Origin: Filimonas lacunae
GTDB taxonomy: Bacteria; Bacteroidota; Bacteroidia; Chitinophagales; Chitinophagaceae
DNA length: 64,000 nucleotides
Direction: 5' to 3'
Assembly: GCF_002355595.1 (NCBI RefSeq)
Contig: NZ_AP017422.1
Span: forward strand, 2,666,001 to 2,730,000
Positions within the stretch are counted from its first letter, which is position 1, and every line of letters begins with the position of its first letter. Both the position numbers and the translations under genes were made by a program. Under the pieces are notes generated by a model that was not told the DNA's origin, searched no databases, and saw only the letters and a list, made by a program, of their open reading frames with translations. Positions 18,275-25,617 of the stretch are shown here, piece after piece.

Positions 18275-19642
18275 ATGAACTTTACTTATATACCCAAAAG
18301 ACTAGATTTAGAAGTGCTGTTGAAAGAAAATAAGCCTTCATTTAAATACCATATCGACAATTTTAAATACATTATTGGCACTATTATCAGGCTAAAATGT
18401 CGTAATAAGGATTACCTGAAAGCAGAATATATTCCTTTGAACGCCAAGATTCTGCAAAAGAAAATACGGGCTTATAATCAATACCTTTCTTACCTTATTG
18501 AAAACAACGTTATAGAAACGGATAATCATTATATCCCTGGTGAAAAGTCCCGTTGCTTTAAGATTAGTGATTCTTTAAAAAACGATGGCTACGAGTTTAC
18601 GGATTTGACGAAAAACACTTTAACGGTAATGTCAAATGACGAACGTAAGGAGGATGCCGCATTTAGAAAGAAATATGATTTCTTGCGCAAGTGGTTTGAC
18701 AGCAACCTTCAAGTTAATGTGGAAATGGCAGCATGGGAATTGTCGCATCTATATGAGCAGGATATGGCCGATGGTTTATATGATGCCGCTGATCGTTATT
18801 GCATCCGGGAATTAGCCCTTGAAACGCTTAATAAAGGCATGTTCTACATGAGTGTTGATAGCACTGCTGGTCGTTTTCATTCTAACCTGACAAATTTAAA
18901 GTCAGAATTGCGGAACTACATTACATACGACGGGCAGCAACTGTGTTCTGTGGATGTAAAGAACTCTCAACCATTTATTAGTATGCTTCTTTTTAATCCT
19001 GATTTCTATTCTGAAAATGGTACTGGATTAACTTTAAAGAAGTTAAGACCTGAAATTTTTAAAAGTTTATCTTCTGTTATTCCTTCTATATTATCTATTA
19101 TTTCATCTCTTTCTTTCATTATGTTAGTAAAAAGTGATGAAACGCAATGTGGGAGCGACTTGGAGCGATTTTGCACGTTGGTAGACAAAGGCAGGTTATA
19201 CCAGTACATCAGTACTCAATATTTTGAAGAAACAGGCATCTTATATACCCCAGATACTCCTGATGGTAAAAGAATGCTGAAAAGTGCTGTATTCACCACA
19301 TTGTTTTCCGACAATCGCTTTATTGGGCAAAAAGAGGCTGATATGAAGCGTTGTTTTAGGGATTTGTTTCCTACTGTATATAAAATTTATTCGCTCATTA
19401 AACGCCACGATAATGGCTTTTTGGCTATAATTCTACAGTCAATAGAGGCGGAGGTAGTAATAAATAGAGTAGCCAGGACATTCGCCAAAGAAAACAAAGA
19501 GGTGCCTATTTATACCATACATGATAGCATCGTTACGCTTTCTGAGTATAAAGAGAGGGTTAAGGACTTAATGAAAGTGGAGTTTGAAAACGCCATTGGA
19601 TTTCGCCCGAATCTGAGTTTTGAGGAGTGGAACGGAGAATAG
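18275..19642 (+). CDS. Divergent family-A-like polymerase (TV-Pol-like)
   Basis: This 455-residue protein is best explained as a mobile-element polymerase of the palm-domain family-A type (the transposon/virus TV-Pol group). Motif A is visible as SVDVKNSQPF with D227. A motif-B-like helix, KSAVFTTLFSDNRF, starts at K336. Motif C is IYTIHDSIVT with H416 and D417. These three motifs occur in the right order and at reasonable spacing, and no 3'-5' exonuclease domain is visible. The gene follows the VapE ATPase, with a terminator-like hairpin in the 111-bp gap. Together they look like the helicase and polymerase of a self-replicating element. The assignment rests on motif reading; the palm metal ligands need structural confirmation. 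Confidence 0.6.
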   Translation: MNFTYIPKRLDLEVLLKENKPSFKYHIDNFKYIIGTIIRLKCRNKDYLKAEYIPLNAKILQKKIRAYNQYLSYLIENNVIETDNHYIPGEKSRCFKISDSLKNDGYEFTDLTKNTLTVMSNDERKEDAAFRKKYDFLRKWFDSNLQVNVEMAAWELSHLYEQDMADGLYDAADRYCIRELALETLNKGMFYMSVDSTAGRFHSNLTNLKSELRNYITYDGQQLCSVDVKNSQPFISMLLFNPDFYSENGTGLTLKKLRPEIFKSLSSVIPSILSIISSLSFIMLVKSDETQCGSDLERFCTLVDKGRLYQYISTQYFEETGILYTPDTPDGKRMLKSAVFTTLFSDNRFIGQKEADMKRCFRDLFPTVYKIYSLIKRHDNGFLAIILQSIEAEVVINRVARTFAKENKEVPIYTIHDSIVTLSEYKERVKDLMKVEFENAIGFRPNLSFEEWNGE

Positions 19643-19719
19643 TACTTTTTTACTATTTTCGCGAGAATGGATAAATAAAAGAACCTCAATATATTATTAG
19701 CACAGAGCTATAAGTTCCT

Positions 19720-19868
19720 GTAGTCTGAAAGGTCGAAGATTCAATGCATACGGGAAAGTATAAGCTAAGAGTGTCATGCTACGGCGTGGCCTCTTACTTT
19801 ACTTTGTATGCAAGGCATTCGACCGCCTCAGACTACGAGTAAATGTTAAGAGCCACGCTATTTTTTTG
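19720..19868 (+). ncRNA. Nested-hairpin structured RNA candidate with terminator-like 3' end
   Basis: There is no convincing ORF in this gap. Five complementary blocks nest in order. GTAGTCTGA (19720-19728) pairs with TCAGACTAC (19828-19836). GGTCGAA (19731) pairs with TTCGACC (19818). TGCATAC (19745) pairs with GTATGCA (19806). AAAGTA (19755) pairs with TACTTT (19800). TAAGAG (19766) pairs with CTCTTA (19791). The tip, 19775-19788, is CATGC-TACG-GCGTG: a stem with one G-U pair closed by a cUACGg tetraloop. A mutually exclusive pairing exists between GCGTGGCCTCTTA (19784-19796) and TAAGAGCCACGC (19847-19858, one bulge), followed directly by a T-rich run. This resembles an attenuator, a small RNA with its own terminator, or a replication-origin hairpin. 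Strand is chosen from the T-run. Confidence 0.6.
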
Positions 19869-19922
19869 TGCATATATGAAAACAGGGAAGCCGAAAACTG
19901 TATAGAGTAGGCATTATTTAAA

Positions 19923-20363
19923 ATGAAAACTATGCGATTGTTGATTTTTACATTAGTTGTACTTCTTGGTAGTAGTGTTTCTCATGCCCAAAAGATAAAA
20001 AAAGATAGACAATCCGCAATAGCGGAAATTAAAAACAATGGAAGATCTGTCTACCCTTTAAATGATGATTCTAATTCTTTTTATTATAAAAGATATGATG
20101 AAGAAGGTGACGCTACTGTTTTATATGTGTGCGAAAATGATCAGGTTAGAAAAGTTCTATTTATTTGCCAAGATCCCACACAAGTGCCTAAAAGATCATT
20201 ACAAGCATTCAAAACAGTGAATAGTGGCTATGAAGTAGATCCTATTATTAAAGGCGTATTTAAGGGGACTAACTCTTGCTATTACGAAGGGAAAGCCAGA
20301 TATGAAGGTGTAAATAATTATCAAGATAAAAAATTCTATCTCGAAATAGTATTACTCGATTAA
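19923..20363 (+). CDS. Small secreted protein of the mobile region
   Basis: This is a 146-residue protein with a clear signal peptide (MKTMRLLIF, hydrophobic core, cleavage after SHAQ). The mature domain is ~120 residues with many tyrosines, two to three cysteines and probable beta strands. No family is recognised. It lies about 55 bp downstream of the structured RNA candidate, so that RNA could be its leader. Two further small secreted or membrane genes follow on the same strand. They could be cargo of the element or remnants of an effector/immunity set. This is inference from context only. Confidence 0.6.
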   Translation: MKTMRLLIFTLVVLLGSSVSHAQKIKKDRQSAIAEIKNNGRSVYPLNDDSNSFYYKRYDEEGDATVLYVCENDQVRKVLFICQDPTQVPKRSLQAFKTVNSGYEVDPIIKGVFKGTNSCYYEGKARYEGVNNYQDKKFYLEIVLLD

Positions 20364-20436
20364 CTAGTAACTGTGAGTAATTAGAAATCATTTTATGAGT
20401 TAAATAAGCTATTACTTTAAATTAAAATCGTAAATC

Positions 20437-20922
20437 ATGAAAGCCATTTTTTTGACAACAATTCTGTCTATATTTTTTTCAATGTTATTAAAGGCTCAAT
20501 GCGATGTGCAAGTTAATGATCGTGACGATGGAACTACGGTTAGATATATGCGACCAGATAGGGTTGGGTATAGTGACAGATTTATATTGGCTTTTTCAAT
20601 GCAGACAAATGGGGTACAATTTTGTGTGTGTACCCTATCCGTCTTTGAATCTAATAGCATAAAATTGAAAGGTAACCTGATCTTGAAATTTGATAACAAT
20701 AAATCTGCCACATTTGAACATTATACCAGTGAATTAACCACATATAATGGTTATCCCGCAACTATTAGCATCTTTCTGGCAGATGCTATTGATTTAGCTA
20801 CAATTGCTTCTTCTAATATTAAAATTGCTATGGTTAATTTGGCTGATAATACGTTTCAGACAGTGTCGGTCAAAATGAATTCTGATATTCTTAAAAAGCA
20901 ATATAACTGCTTAAAACAATAG
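20437..20922 (+). CDS. Small secreted protein of unknown function
   Basis: This is a 161-residue protein with a signal peptide (MKAIFLTTILSIFFSMLLKAQ). The mature part, about 140 residues, has alternating strands compatible with an immunoglobulin-like beta sandwich and four to five cysteines, some possibly disulphide-bonded. No motif is recognised. The stop codon lies 6 bp before the next gene, a small membrane protein, so the two are probably translated from one message. Its A+T-rich codon use is typical of this part of the window. Confidence 0.6.
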   Translation: MKAIFLTTILSIFFSMLLKAQCDVQVNDRDDGTTVRYMRPDRVGYSDRFILAFSMQTNGVQFCVCTLSVFESNSIKLKGNLILKFDNNKSATFEHYTSELTTYNGYPATISIFLADAIDLATIASSNIKIAMVNLADNTFQTVSVKMNSDILKKQYNCLKQ

Positions 20923-20928
20923 CTAGAT

Positions 20929-21162
20929 ATGGAAAAATTAGAATCATGGATTAGTATATTATGCTTGCCTTTGATACTTGGAGTACTGTGGTTTATAGGG
21001 ACTTTGTTTAAAGCTTTCTTTTTTGAAGATAAGGAGCGTGAAGAGTCAAAACGTGGAAATATTTTACTATCCATAGTCATAGGAGTAATTGTGCTTTTTT
21101 TAATATCTTTTATCTGTCAAAAAATGGGGTGTAACTACGATGACGAAAAATATTATCGATAA
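20929..21162 (+). CDS. Small two-helix membrane protein
   Basis: This is a 77-residue protein with two predicted transmembrane helices: residues ~8-29 (ISILCLPLILGVLWFIGTLF) and ~48-65 (LLSIVIGVIVLFLISFI). A charged KDKEREESKRG-like loop joins them. The gene is tightly coupled to the preceding secreted protein and is followed by a strong terminator. A small membrane partner of an exported protein, or an immunity-type protein, are both possible. No function can be assigned. Confidence 0.55.
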   Translation: MEKLESWISILCLPLILGVLWFIGTLFKAFFFEDKEREESKRGNILLSIVIGVIVLFLISFICQKMGCNYDDEKYYR

Positions 21163-21175
21163 GTATTAAAATGAA

Positions 21176-21204
21176 GAGGGAATCAACATCCCTCTTTTTC
21201 TTTT
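21176..21204 (+). terminator. Intrinsic terminator
   Basis: GAGGGA (21176-21181) pairs with TCCCTC (21189-21194) and is followed by a T-rich tract. It ends the small secreted/membrane operon. Confidence 0.7.
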
Positions 21205-21456
21205 ATACACATTGCCAGTGAATTTCCATTCTACACTAATAATATATCACTATTAAAGTGAGCTGCACTAAGTTTTTATTTTTTCTGTAGAATTTTTAAG
21301 CCCGCTTTTCTGTGTTTACCTGCGGATATTAAAAATACCCCCGTCCGATTTATATACGTTGACGTTACCACCTCCTTAGAAGACCTCCCACACGTTAACC
21401 TCGGAATCGGGATACCCCGGTCATCACTTAATTGGTTAATTCAAAATCAGCTTATC
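21205..21456. other. Gene-free gap containing an att-like repeat
   Basis: This ~250-bp AT-rich gap has no supportable ORF. It contains the left copy of the TTTACCTGCG repeat (21315-21331). A GC-richer stretch at about 21395-21425 (CCTCGGAATCGG, ACCCCGG) could form a weak hairpin. The promoter for the next operon must lie here, but I see no convincing box. Confidence 0.4.
21315..21331 (+). repeat. att-like direct repeat, left copy
   Basis: TTTACCTGCGGATATTA matches TTTACCTGCGTATATTA at 27494-27510 at 16 of 17 positions, in the same orientation. Together they bracket the recombinase-bearing 6.2-kb segment. This is a candidate attL core; the assignment is inferred from repeat geometry. Confidence 0.45.
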
Positions 21457-21804
21457 ATGGTTAAAATTATTAACGCCCATCTACGGAAGGGTGATAGAGG
21501 GGAATTTGTTTCACTGGAACTACAGGGTGATCTGGTAATGTTACAATCACAAACTACCGGTAAGTTTTACGCCACTGCAAAGCGCTGCTTTATTACTTCC
21601 ACTTTTGACCTGGCTACTGCTACAGCATTAATTGGACAGCAGATTCCGGGTACAATTACGCGGATGCAGTGTAGTCCCTACGATTTTACCAACAAGGAAA
21701 CCGGAGAAGTAATGAAACTAACGCATACTTATGCTTACGTGCCACATGAAGGCGCTATGCCACAGTATGAACCACAGCAAGTACCAGTAATGGAGGTGGC
21801 ATAA
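21457..21804 (+). CDS. Small mobile-element protein upstream of AAA ATPase
   Basis: This is a 115-residue cytoplasmic protein with an all-beta look (MVKIINAHLRKG, FVSLELQGDLVMLQSQ, KFYATAKRC, IPGTITRMQC) and a polar C-terminal tail. Its size and beta pattern could suit a single-stranded-DNA-binding OB fold, but no diagnostic motif is visible, so that is only a guess. It is the first gene after the left att-like repeat and is separated from the Sak4-like ATPase by two terminator-like hairpins. It therefore may be expressed at a higher level than the downstream genes. Confidence 0.6.
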   Translation: MVKIINAHLRKGDRGEFVSLELQGDLVMLQSQTTGKFYATAKRCFITSTFDLATATALIGQQIPGTITRMQCSPYDFTNKETGEVMKLTHTYAYVPHEGAMPQYEPQQVPVMEVA

Positions 21805-21827
21805 CTCATTTTGGATGATGGGGAATC

Positions 21828-21856
21828 GAGGTGGCGTTTCTACGCTACCTCTTTTT
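21828..21856 (+). terminator. Tandem terminator 1
   Basis: GAGGTGGCG (21828-21836) pairs with CGCTACCTC (21843-21851), with one G-U pair, around the loop TTTCTA; a T-run follows. It closely resembles the hairpin 71 bp downstream. Confidence 0.7.
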
Positions 21857-21898
21857 GTAAGTAATAGAAAATGCTTCAGTGTGGCACTAGCAATCAAC

Positions 21899-21927
21899 GA
21901 GGTGGTATTTCTATACCGCCTTTTTTT
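21899..21927 (+). terminator. Tandem terminator 2
   Basis: AGGTGGTAT (21900-21908) pairs with ATACCGCCT (21913-21921), with one G-U pair, followed by seven Ts. It shares the GAGGTGG..TTTCTA design with the first hairpin and lies only 22 bp before the next ATG. Confidence 0.7.
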
Positions 21928-21949
21928 ATTCATTTTTCAAATTACATAT

Positions 21950-22783
21950 ATGCAACTTCAACAAGCAAACAGACGTAATGTCAAAATAAAGATGGCACTA
22001 CAAGGGCCTGCAGGTGCTGGTAAAACCTACAGTGCTTTATTACTGGCCTATGGGCTATGTGGTGATTGGGAAAAAATTGCCGTGGTAGATTCTGAAAACC
22101 AATCTGCTGCTTTATATGCGGATTTGGGCAACTTTTTGGTACTGCCTTTACATGCACCGTTTACACCGGAAAGCTATATCGAAGCAATTACTATCTGTGA
22201 GAATAAAGGCATAGAGGTTATTGTCCTGGACAGTATTACCCATGAATGGGCAGGTGTTGGTGGTATATTGGATATACACGCGCAGGTAAAAGGAAATAAC
22301 AGTTATACCAACTGGTTAAAAGTATCGCCTAGGCATGAAGCATTTGTGCAAAAGATGCTGCAAAGTCCTGTGCATATTATCAGCACCATCCGCAGTAAAC
22401 AGGATTACATACTGGTAGAAAAGAATGGCAAGCAAGTGCCGGAGAAAGTGGGTATAAAGGGTATTCAAAGGGCTAACCTGGATTATGAATTTACCCTGCT
22501 TTTTGAATTGGATAAGAGCAATAAGGCTGTTGCCACAAAGGATAGGACTTCCTTGTTTTCTGGTAAACCTGCTTTTATACTCACTGCTGCTACAGGTAAG
22601 CAAATACTGGACTGGTGCACCCAGGGAGGGCAGGGAGTGCTGGTTTCTCAAATCTCCGCATGTAACAGTATGGAAGAGCTATTGCAACTATTTTATGCCC
22701 ATCCAGTACAGAATGAATCAGACAAACAGGCCTTTTCCCAAAGGAGAAAGGAACTGGAAGGTAATCACGCTTTAATTCCATAG
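21950..22783 (+). CDS. Sak4-like / AAA_24 RecA-fold ATPase
   Basis: This is a 277-residue ATP-binding protein. I chose the ATG at 21950 because the longer frame runs through the second terminator hairpin. It has a Walker A motif, GPAGAGKT, at residues 19-26 and a Walker B strand, VIVLDSIT, around D94. The organisation matches phage and mobile-element RecA-like AAA_24 (PF13479) proteins related to Sak4 single-strand-annealing recombinases. These act on single-stranded DNA during phage or element recombination. It sits between a possible ssDNA-binding protein and further element genes and ends 3 bp before the next start. A role in recombination or replication of the element is inferred. Confidence 0.75.
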   Translation: MQLQQANRRNVKIKMALQGPAGAGKTYSALLLAYGLCGDWEKIAVVDSENQSAALYADLGNFLVLPLHAPFTPESYIEAITICENKGIEVIVLDSITHEWAGVGGILDIHAQVKGNNSYTNWLKVSPRHEAFVQKMLQSPVHIISTIRSKQDYILVEKNGKQVPEKVGIKGIQRANLDYEFTLLFELDKSNKAVATKDRTSLFSGKPAFILTAATGKQILDWCTQGGQGVLVSQISACNSMEELLQLFYAHPVQNESDKQAFSQRRKELEGNHALIP

Positions 22784-22786
22784 CCC

Positions 22787-22969
22787 ATGCAGAAATATAT
22801 TTTAATAACATGGCCGTTATCCATGCTGTTATTTGAGCATAAGCGGTTTGATGAATGTTATATAGCACTGGCAGTAGATCAAAGTAAGAATATTGATTCA
22901 TCCTATCTGGTGCCGGAAGATTTATACGAGGAATTAATTCGTCAGCAAAAGAATCAACCGGGCTTGTAA
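22787..22969 (+). CDS. Hypothetical 60-residue protein
   Basis: This is a small protein starting 3 bp after the AAA ATPase stop, which suggests translational coupling. The sequence has a hydrophobic N-terminal stretch (YILITWPLSMLLF) followed by an acidic tail rich in D and E. It is too short for family assignment. Conserved small genes of this sort are common in Bacteroidota mobile elements; reality is supported only by position and tight packing. Confidence 0.5.
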   Translation: MQKYILITWPLSMLLFEHKRFDECYIALAVDQSKNIDSSYLVPEDLYEELIRQQKNQPGL

Positions 22970-22995
22970 AGGCAAGGCTGTTAAAAATAAAGCCT

Positions 22996-23229
22996 ATGCA
23001 CTATCAACATTACAATAGCCAGATCTTGCTGGTAATAAATCCCGCTGGTGTAATACGTAAACTGTATACACCATTCAGGGTAACCTGTATTATACCTGTT
23101 GCTGACATTCCTTTACATGCCTGGGTATATGTAGATGAAGTATGGTGCAATGTCCAGGACGAACTATACTTTATCATCTTCGGTCAAATCCATCACTACC
23201 GGCATTTTAAAATAGCTGTATGCTTCTAG
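22996..23229 (+). CDS. Hypothetical 77-residue protein
   Basis: This is a small beta-rich protein (ILLVINPAGVIRKLYT, CIIPVADIPLHAWVYVDEVW) with no signal peptide. It is separated by only 26 bp from the previous gene and lies on the same strand. No family is recognised. Confidence 0.5.
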   Translation: MHYQHYNSQILLVINPAGVIRKLYTPFRVTCIIPVADIPLHAWVYVDEVWCNVQDELYFIIFGQIHHYRHFKIAVCF

Positions 23230-23252
23230 GAGCATAGGGGCCAGGAGTTACG

Positions 23253-23390
23253 CTGTATTTTGTTTACTGTGAGCCTATACCCGGCATTATCAATCCTAAA
23301 GCCAGCTGGCATACGCAAATATATTCTGCCGGCTATACACAGGTTTCTTTTGAGACGGTTTCTCTCCTGTCAGATCTGAAAAACCCCTGA
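23253..23390 (+). CDS. Possible 45-residue ORF with a CTG start
   Basis: This open frame of 46 codons begins at a CTG, preceded at 5 bases by AGGAG (23243-23247), a better Shine-Dalgarno than most genes here. It contains no ATG, GTG or TTG. The product would be LYFVYCEPIPGIINPKASWH followed by ~25 residues. It fills the gap between two element genes on the same strand. An ACG at 23250 is another possible start. It could also be a decayed gene. Confidence 0.3.
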   Translation: MYFVYCEPIPGIINPKASWHTQIYSAGYTQVSFETVSLLSDLKNP

Positions 23391-23429
23391 AAATGAAATT
23401 TTCTTTAATCACCTACTTAATTATTTACA

Positions 23430-23927
23430 ATGACTAATAAAGCAAGCTTTTTACATGCGGCCATGCTGCATGATCAGACCTATTTGGTAGATTCTATACT
23501 GAAAGAAGAATCAGAAATGAAAAACGCCTGCCAGTGGTATAATCACCTGGCATTTAACGTTACGCTCACGGAAGAAACCTTCACTGGTAATCTTGCTGAA
23601 CTGGAAAACAGGGTAACAGAAATGAGAAACCAGCTTGCCGGGATGCAAAAGCAATTGGACGAAGATGATACACTGGCAGATACAGTTTTATATCGTATGA
23701 TGTTGAACAGGCTGGTTAATGACGTTGAGCTGCTGTTAAAAGCAGAAGGTAAAGGCCAACAGGTATTTCAATGGTTACTGGTGCCTTATTGGCTTTCTGA
23801 TAAATTAATTGCAGAGGGTGAAGTAATACTACGTGTATATGGTAATAACTGGTGGGGTATTACGAACCTGATTAGTTACACAGAGGTGCTAATGAGTGTT
23901 AAGAAAGAATTGGAAGATCACTATTAA
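23430..23927 (+). CDS. Hypothetical coiled-coil protein of the mobile region
   Basis: This is a 165-residue cytoplasmic protein. Residues ~48-82 (GNLAELENRVTEMRNQLAGM and following) have heptad-like leucines and charged residues typical of a coiled coil. The C-terminal half is mixed (WLLVPYWLSDKLIAEGEV). The start overlaps a 14-codon reading frame beginning at 23393, which could be a leader peptide. It is followed after 10 bp by the large P-loop ATPase, so it is probably a partner of that protein. Function unknown. Confidence 0.6.
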   Translation: MTNKASFLHAAMLHDQTYLVDSILKEESEMKNACQWYNHLAFNVTLTEETFTGNLAELENRVTEMRNQLAGMQKQLDEDDTLADTVLYRMMLNRLVNDVELLLKAEGKGQQVFQWLLVPYWLSDKLIAEGEVILRVYGNNWWGITNLISYTEVLMSVKKELEDHY

Positions 23928-23937
23928 ACCATTGTGA

Positions 23938-25566
23938 ATGCAGTTACAGCCATTAAACACCAGTAATCCACTGCATTTATCCTGGCAGTACGGTGAGGTT
24001 CATATTGAAATTATGGGTGGTATCAGACTGGAAGGACTGGACAGGTTAAAAGTTACCCTGAAAGTTAAATATAAACAGTCGGTGCTACGCAGTAATCTGG
24101 ATTTATATAATGATGCCCAGGTAGAAAAGCTGGTACGTAAAACAGCAGAACTGTTTAGTTTGGGCAGTAGTTATATGGCGAAAGTATTGGAAGAACTTAC
24201 CAATGCCCTGGAAGCACATCGTATTACCAGCCTGCAACAACTGGAAGTAAAGAAGGAGAAAAAAGTTCTGTCACCAGAAGAAAAGCGGGAAGCAATTACA
24301 TTTTTACAGCAGCCCAACCTGGTTAAAACTACTGGTGAGTTGATAGGAGCCAGTGGTGTAATTGGTGAAGAACATAACAGATTGCTCATGTATCTGATTT
24401 TTACCAGCAGGAAACGGGAAAATCCATTGCATATTGTTAGTCTGGCTGCTTCTGGTACTGGTAAGAGTTACCTACAGGAGCGTGTAGCTGCATTAATACC
24501 GGATGAGGATAAAATAGAAATGACGGTGCTATCAGAGAATGCCTTTTACTACTTTGGTCAGCAGGAACTACAGCACAAATTAATGCTCATAGAAGACCTG
24601 GAAGGAGCGCAGCAGGCATTATATCCACTACGAGAATTACAGAGCAAAAACAAGCTGGTAAAGCGTGTGGTGGTAAAGGATAAGAACGGTAACACTCAGA
24701 CTGTAGAGGTAACAGTGGAAGGGCCTGTATGTGTTGCAGGTTGTACTACTCAGGAGCATATATACGAGGATAATGCCAATCGTAGCTTTTTGATTTACCT
24801 GGATGATAGTAAGGCTCAGGATGGCAGGATTATGTTACGCCAAAAGCAGGCTAGTGCTGGTATTATTAATTTTGAGGTAGAGTTGAACGCTAGGAATTTA
24901 CTACAGAATTGCCAGAGAGTATTGGAGCCTGTAAAAGTTCGTAATCCCTATGCCCTGCAATTACAATTACCTGCGGAAGTTTTTAAAATTAGGAGAGCGC
25001 ATGCACAATACCTGCACTTCATTGAAGCCATTACCTTTTACAAACAATACCAGCGGGATAAAATAACTAATCCGGTTACCGGAGAACAGTATATTGAAAC
25101 CACACTGGATGATATTGAAGAAGCTAATGAGCTAATGAAAGTGGTACTGGTAGGTAAAAGTGATGAACTAAGTCATGCTACCAGAGTATACTTAGAGCAG
25201 GTAAAGGAGTATTTGCAGCAACAAGGAAAGGATTCATTCACTACCAGGGAGGTCAGGGAGGGCTATAAATTGAACATTAGTAATCAGAAACGGTACATGC
25301 TGCATCTGTTACTGGCAGGTTACATACAGAAACAGGCAGGTAAAGACAATGTAATGGAATATACCGTTACCAGCTATGATGAATATGTATCTTTACAGGA
25401 CAGGGTAAAAGCAGTACTGGATAAAGCATTAAATGGCCTACGAGAGCAACAAAGTTCACAGGTAGTTCAAGTGGGTAGTGAACCTCCCAAATCCAACGCA
25501 GATAAGGAAAGTAAACGAAAGTTCAAAAGTTCACCAAAAGGGAACACCGGCACAAATAATTCATAA
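23938..25566 (+). CDS. P-loop ATPase of the mobile element
   Basis: This 542-residue protein has a Walker A motif, LAASGTGKS, ending at residue 177 and a Walker-B-like strand, KLMLIEDLEG, at residues 214-223 (E219, D220). After it come a beta-hairpin-like insertion rich in V and K, a possible sensor region CVAGCTT, and an arginine-finger-like NRSFLI. The C-terminal third is helical and ends in a low-complexity basic tail. The layout suggests a replication or partition ATPase, possibly a primase-helicase C-terminal half that has lost the toprim part. No zinc finger or toprim motif is visible. It precedes the recombinase genes and ends with a terminator. The exact family is uncertain. Confidence 0.65.
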   Translation: MQLQPLNTSNPLHLSWQYGEVHIEIMGGIRLEGLDRLKVTLKVKYKQSVLRSNLDLYNDAQVEKLVRKTAELFSLGSSYMAKVLEELTNALEAHRITSLQQLEVKKEKKVLSPEEKREAITFLQQPNLVKTTGELIGASGVIGEEHNRLLMYLIFTSRKRENPLHIVSLAASGTGKSYLQERVAALIPDEDKIEMTVLSENAFYYFGQQELQHKLMLIEDLEGAQQALYPLRELQSKNKLVKRVVVKDKNGNTQTVEVTVEGPVCVAGCTTQEHIYEDNANRSFLIYLDDSKAQDGRIMLRQKQASAGIINFEVELNARNLLQNCQRVLEPVKVRNPYALQLQLPAEVFKIRRAHAQYLHFIEAITFYKQYQRDKITNPVTGEQYIETTLDDIEEANELMKVVLVGKSDELSHATRVYLEQVKEYLQQQGKDSFTTREVREGYKLNISNQKRYMLHLLLAGYIQKQAGKDNVMEYTVTSYDEYVSLQDRVKAVLDKALNGLREQQSSQVVQVGSEPPKSNADKESKRKFKSSPKGNTGTNNS

Positions 25567-25567
25567 G

Positions 25568-25595
25568 CCACTCTAATCAGGGTGGTTTTTTCATT
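25568..25595 (+). terminator. Intrinsic terminator after the P-loop ATPase
   Basis: CCACTCT pairs with AGGGTGG (one G-U pair) and is followed by TTTTTTC. It separates the ATPase operon from the recombinase pair. Confidence 0.65.
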
Positions 25596-25617
25596 TTATC
25601 ACCATTAAAAGCATTGT

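Noticed and set aside
19720-19868. Retron msr-msd RNA
   Set aside because: The outer stem resembles retron a1/a2 repeats, but no reverse transcriptase is encoded nearby; the adjacent polymerase is of family-A type.
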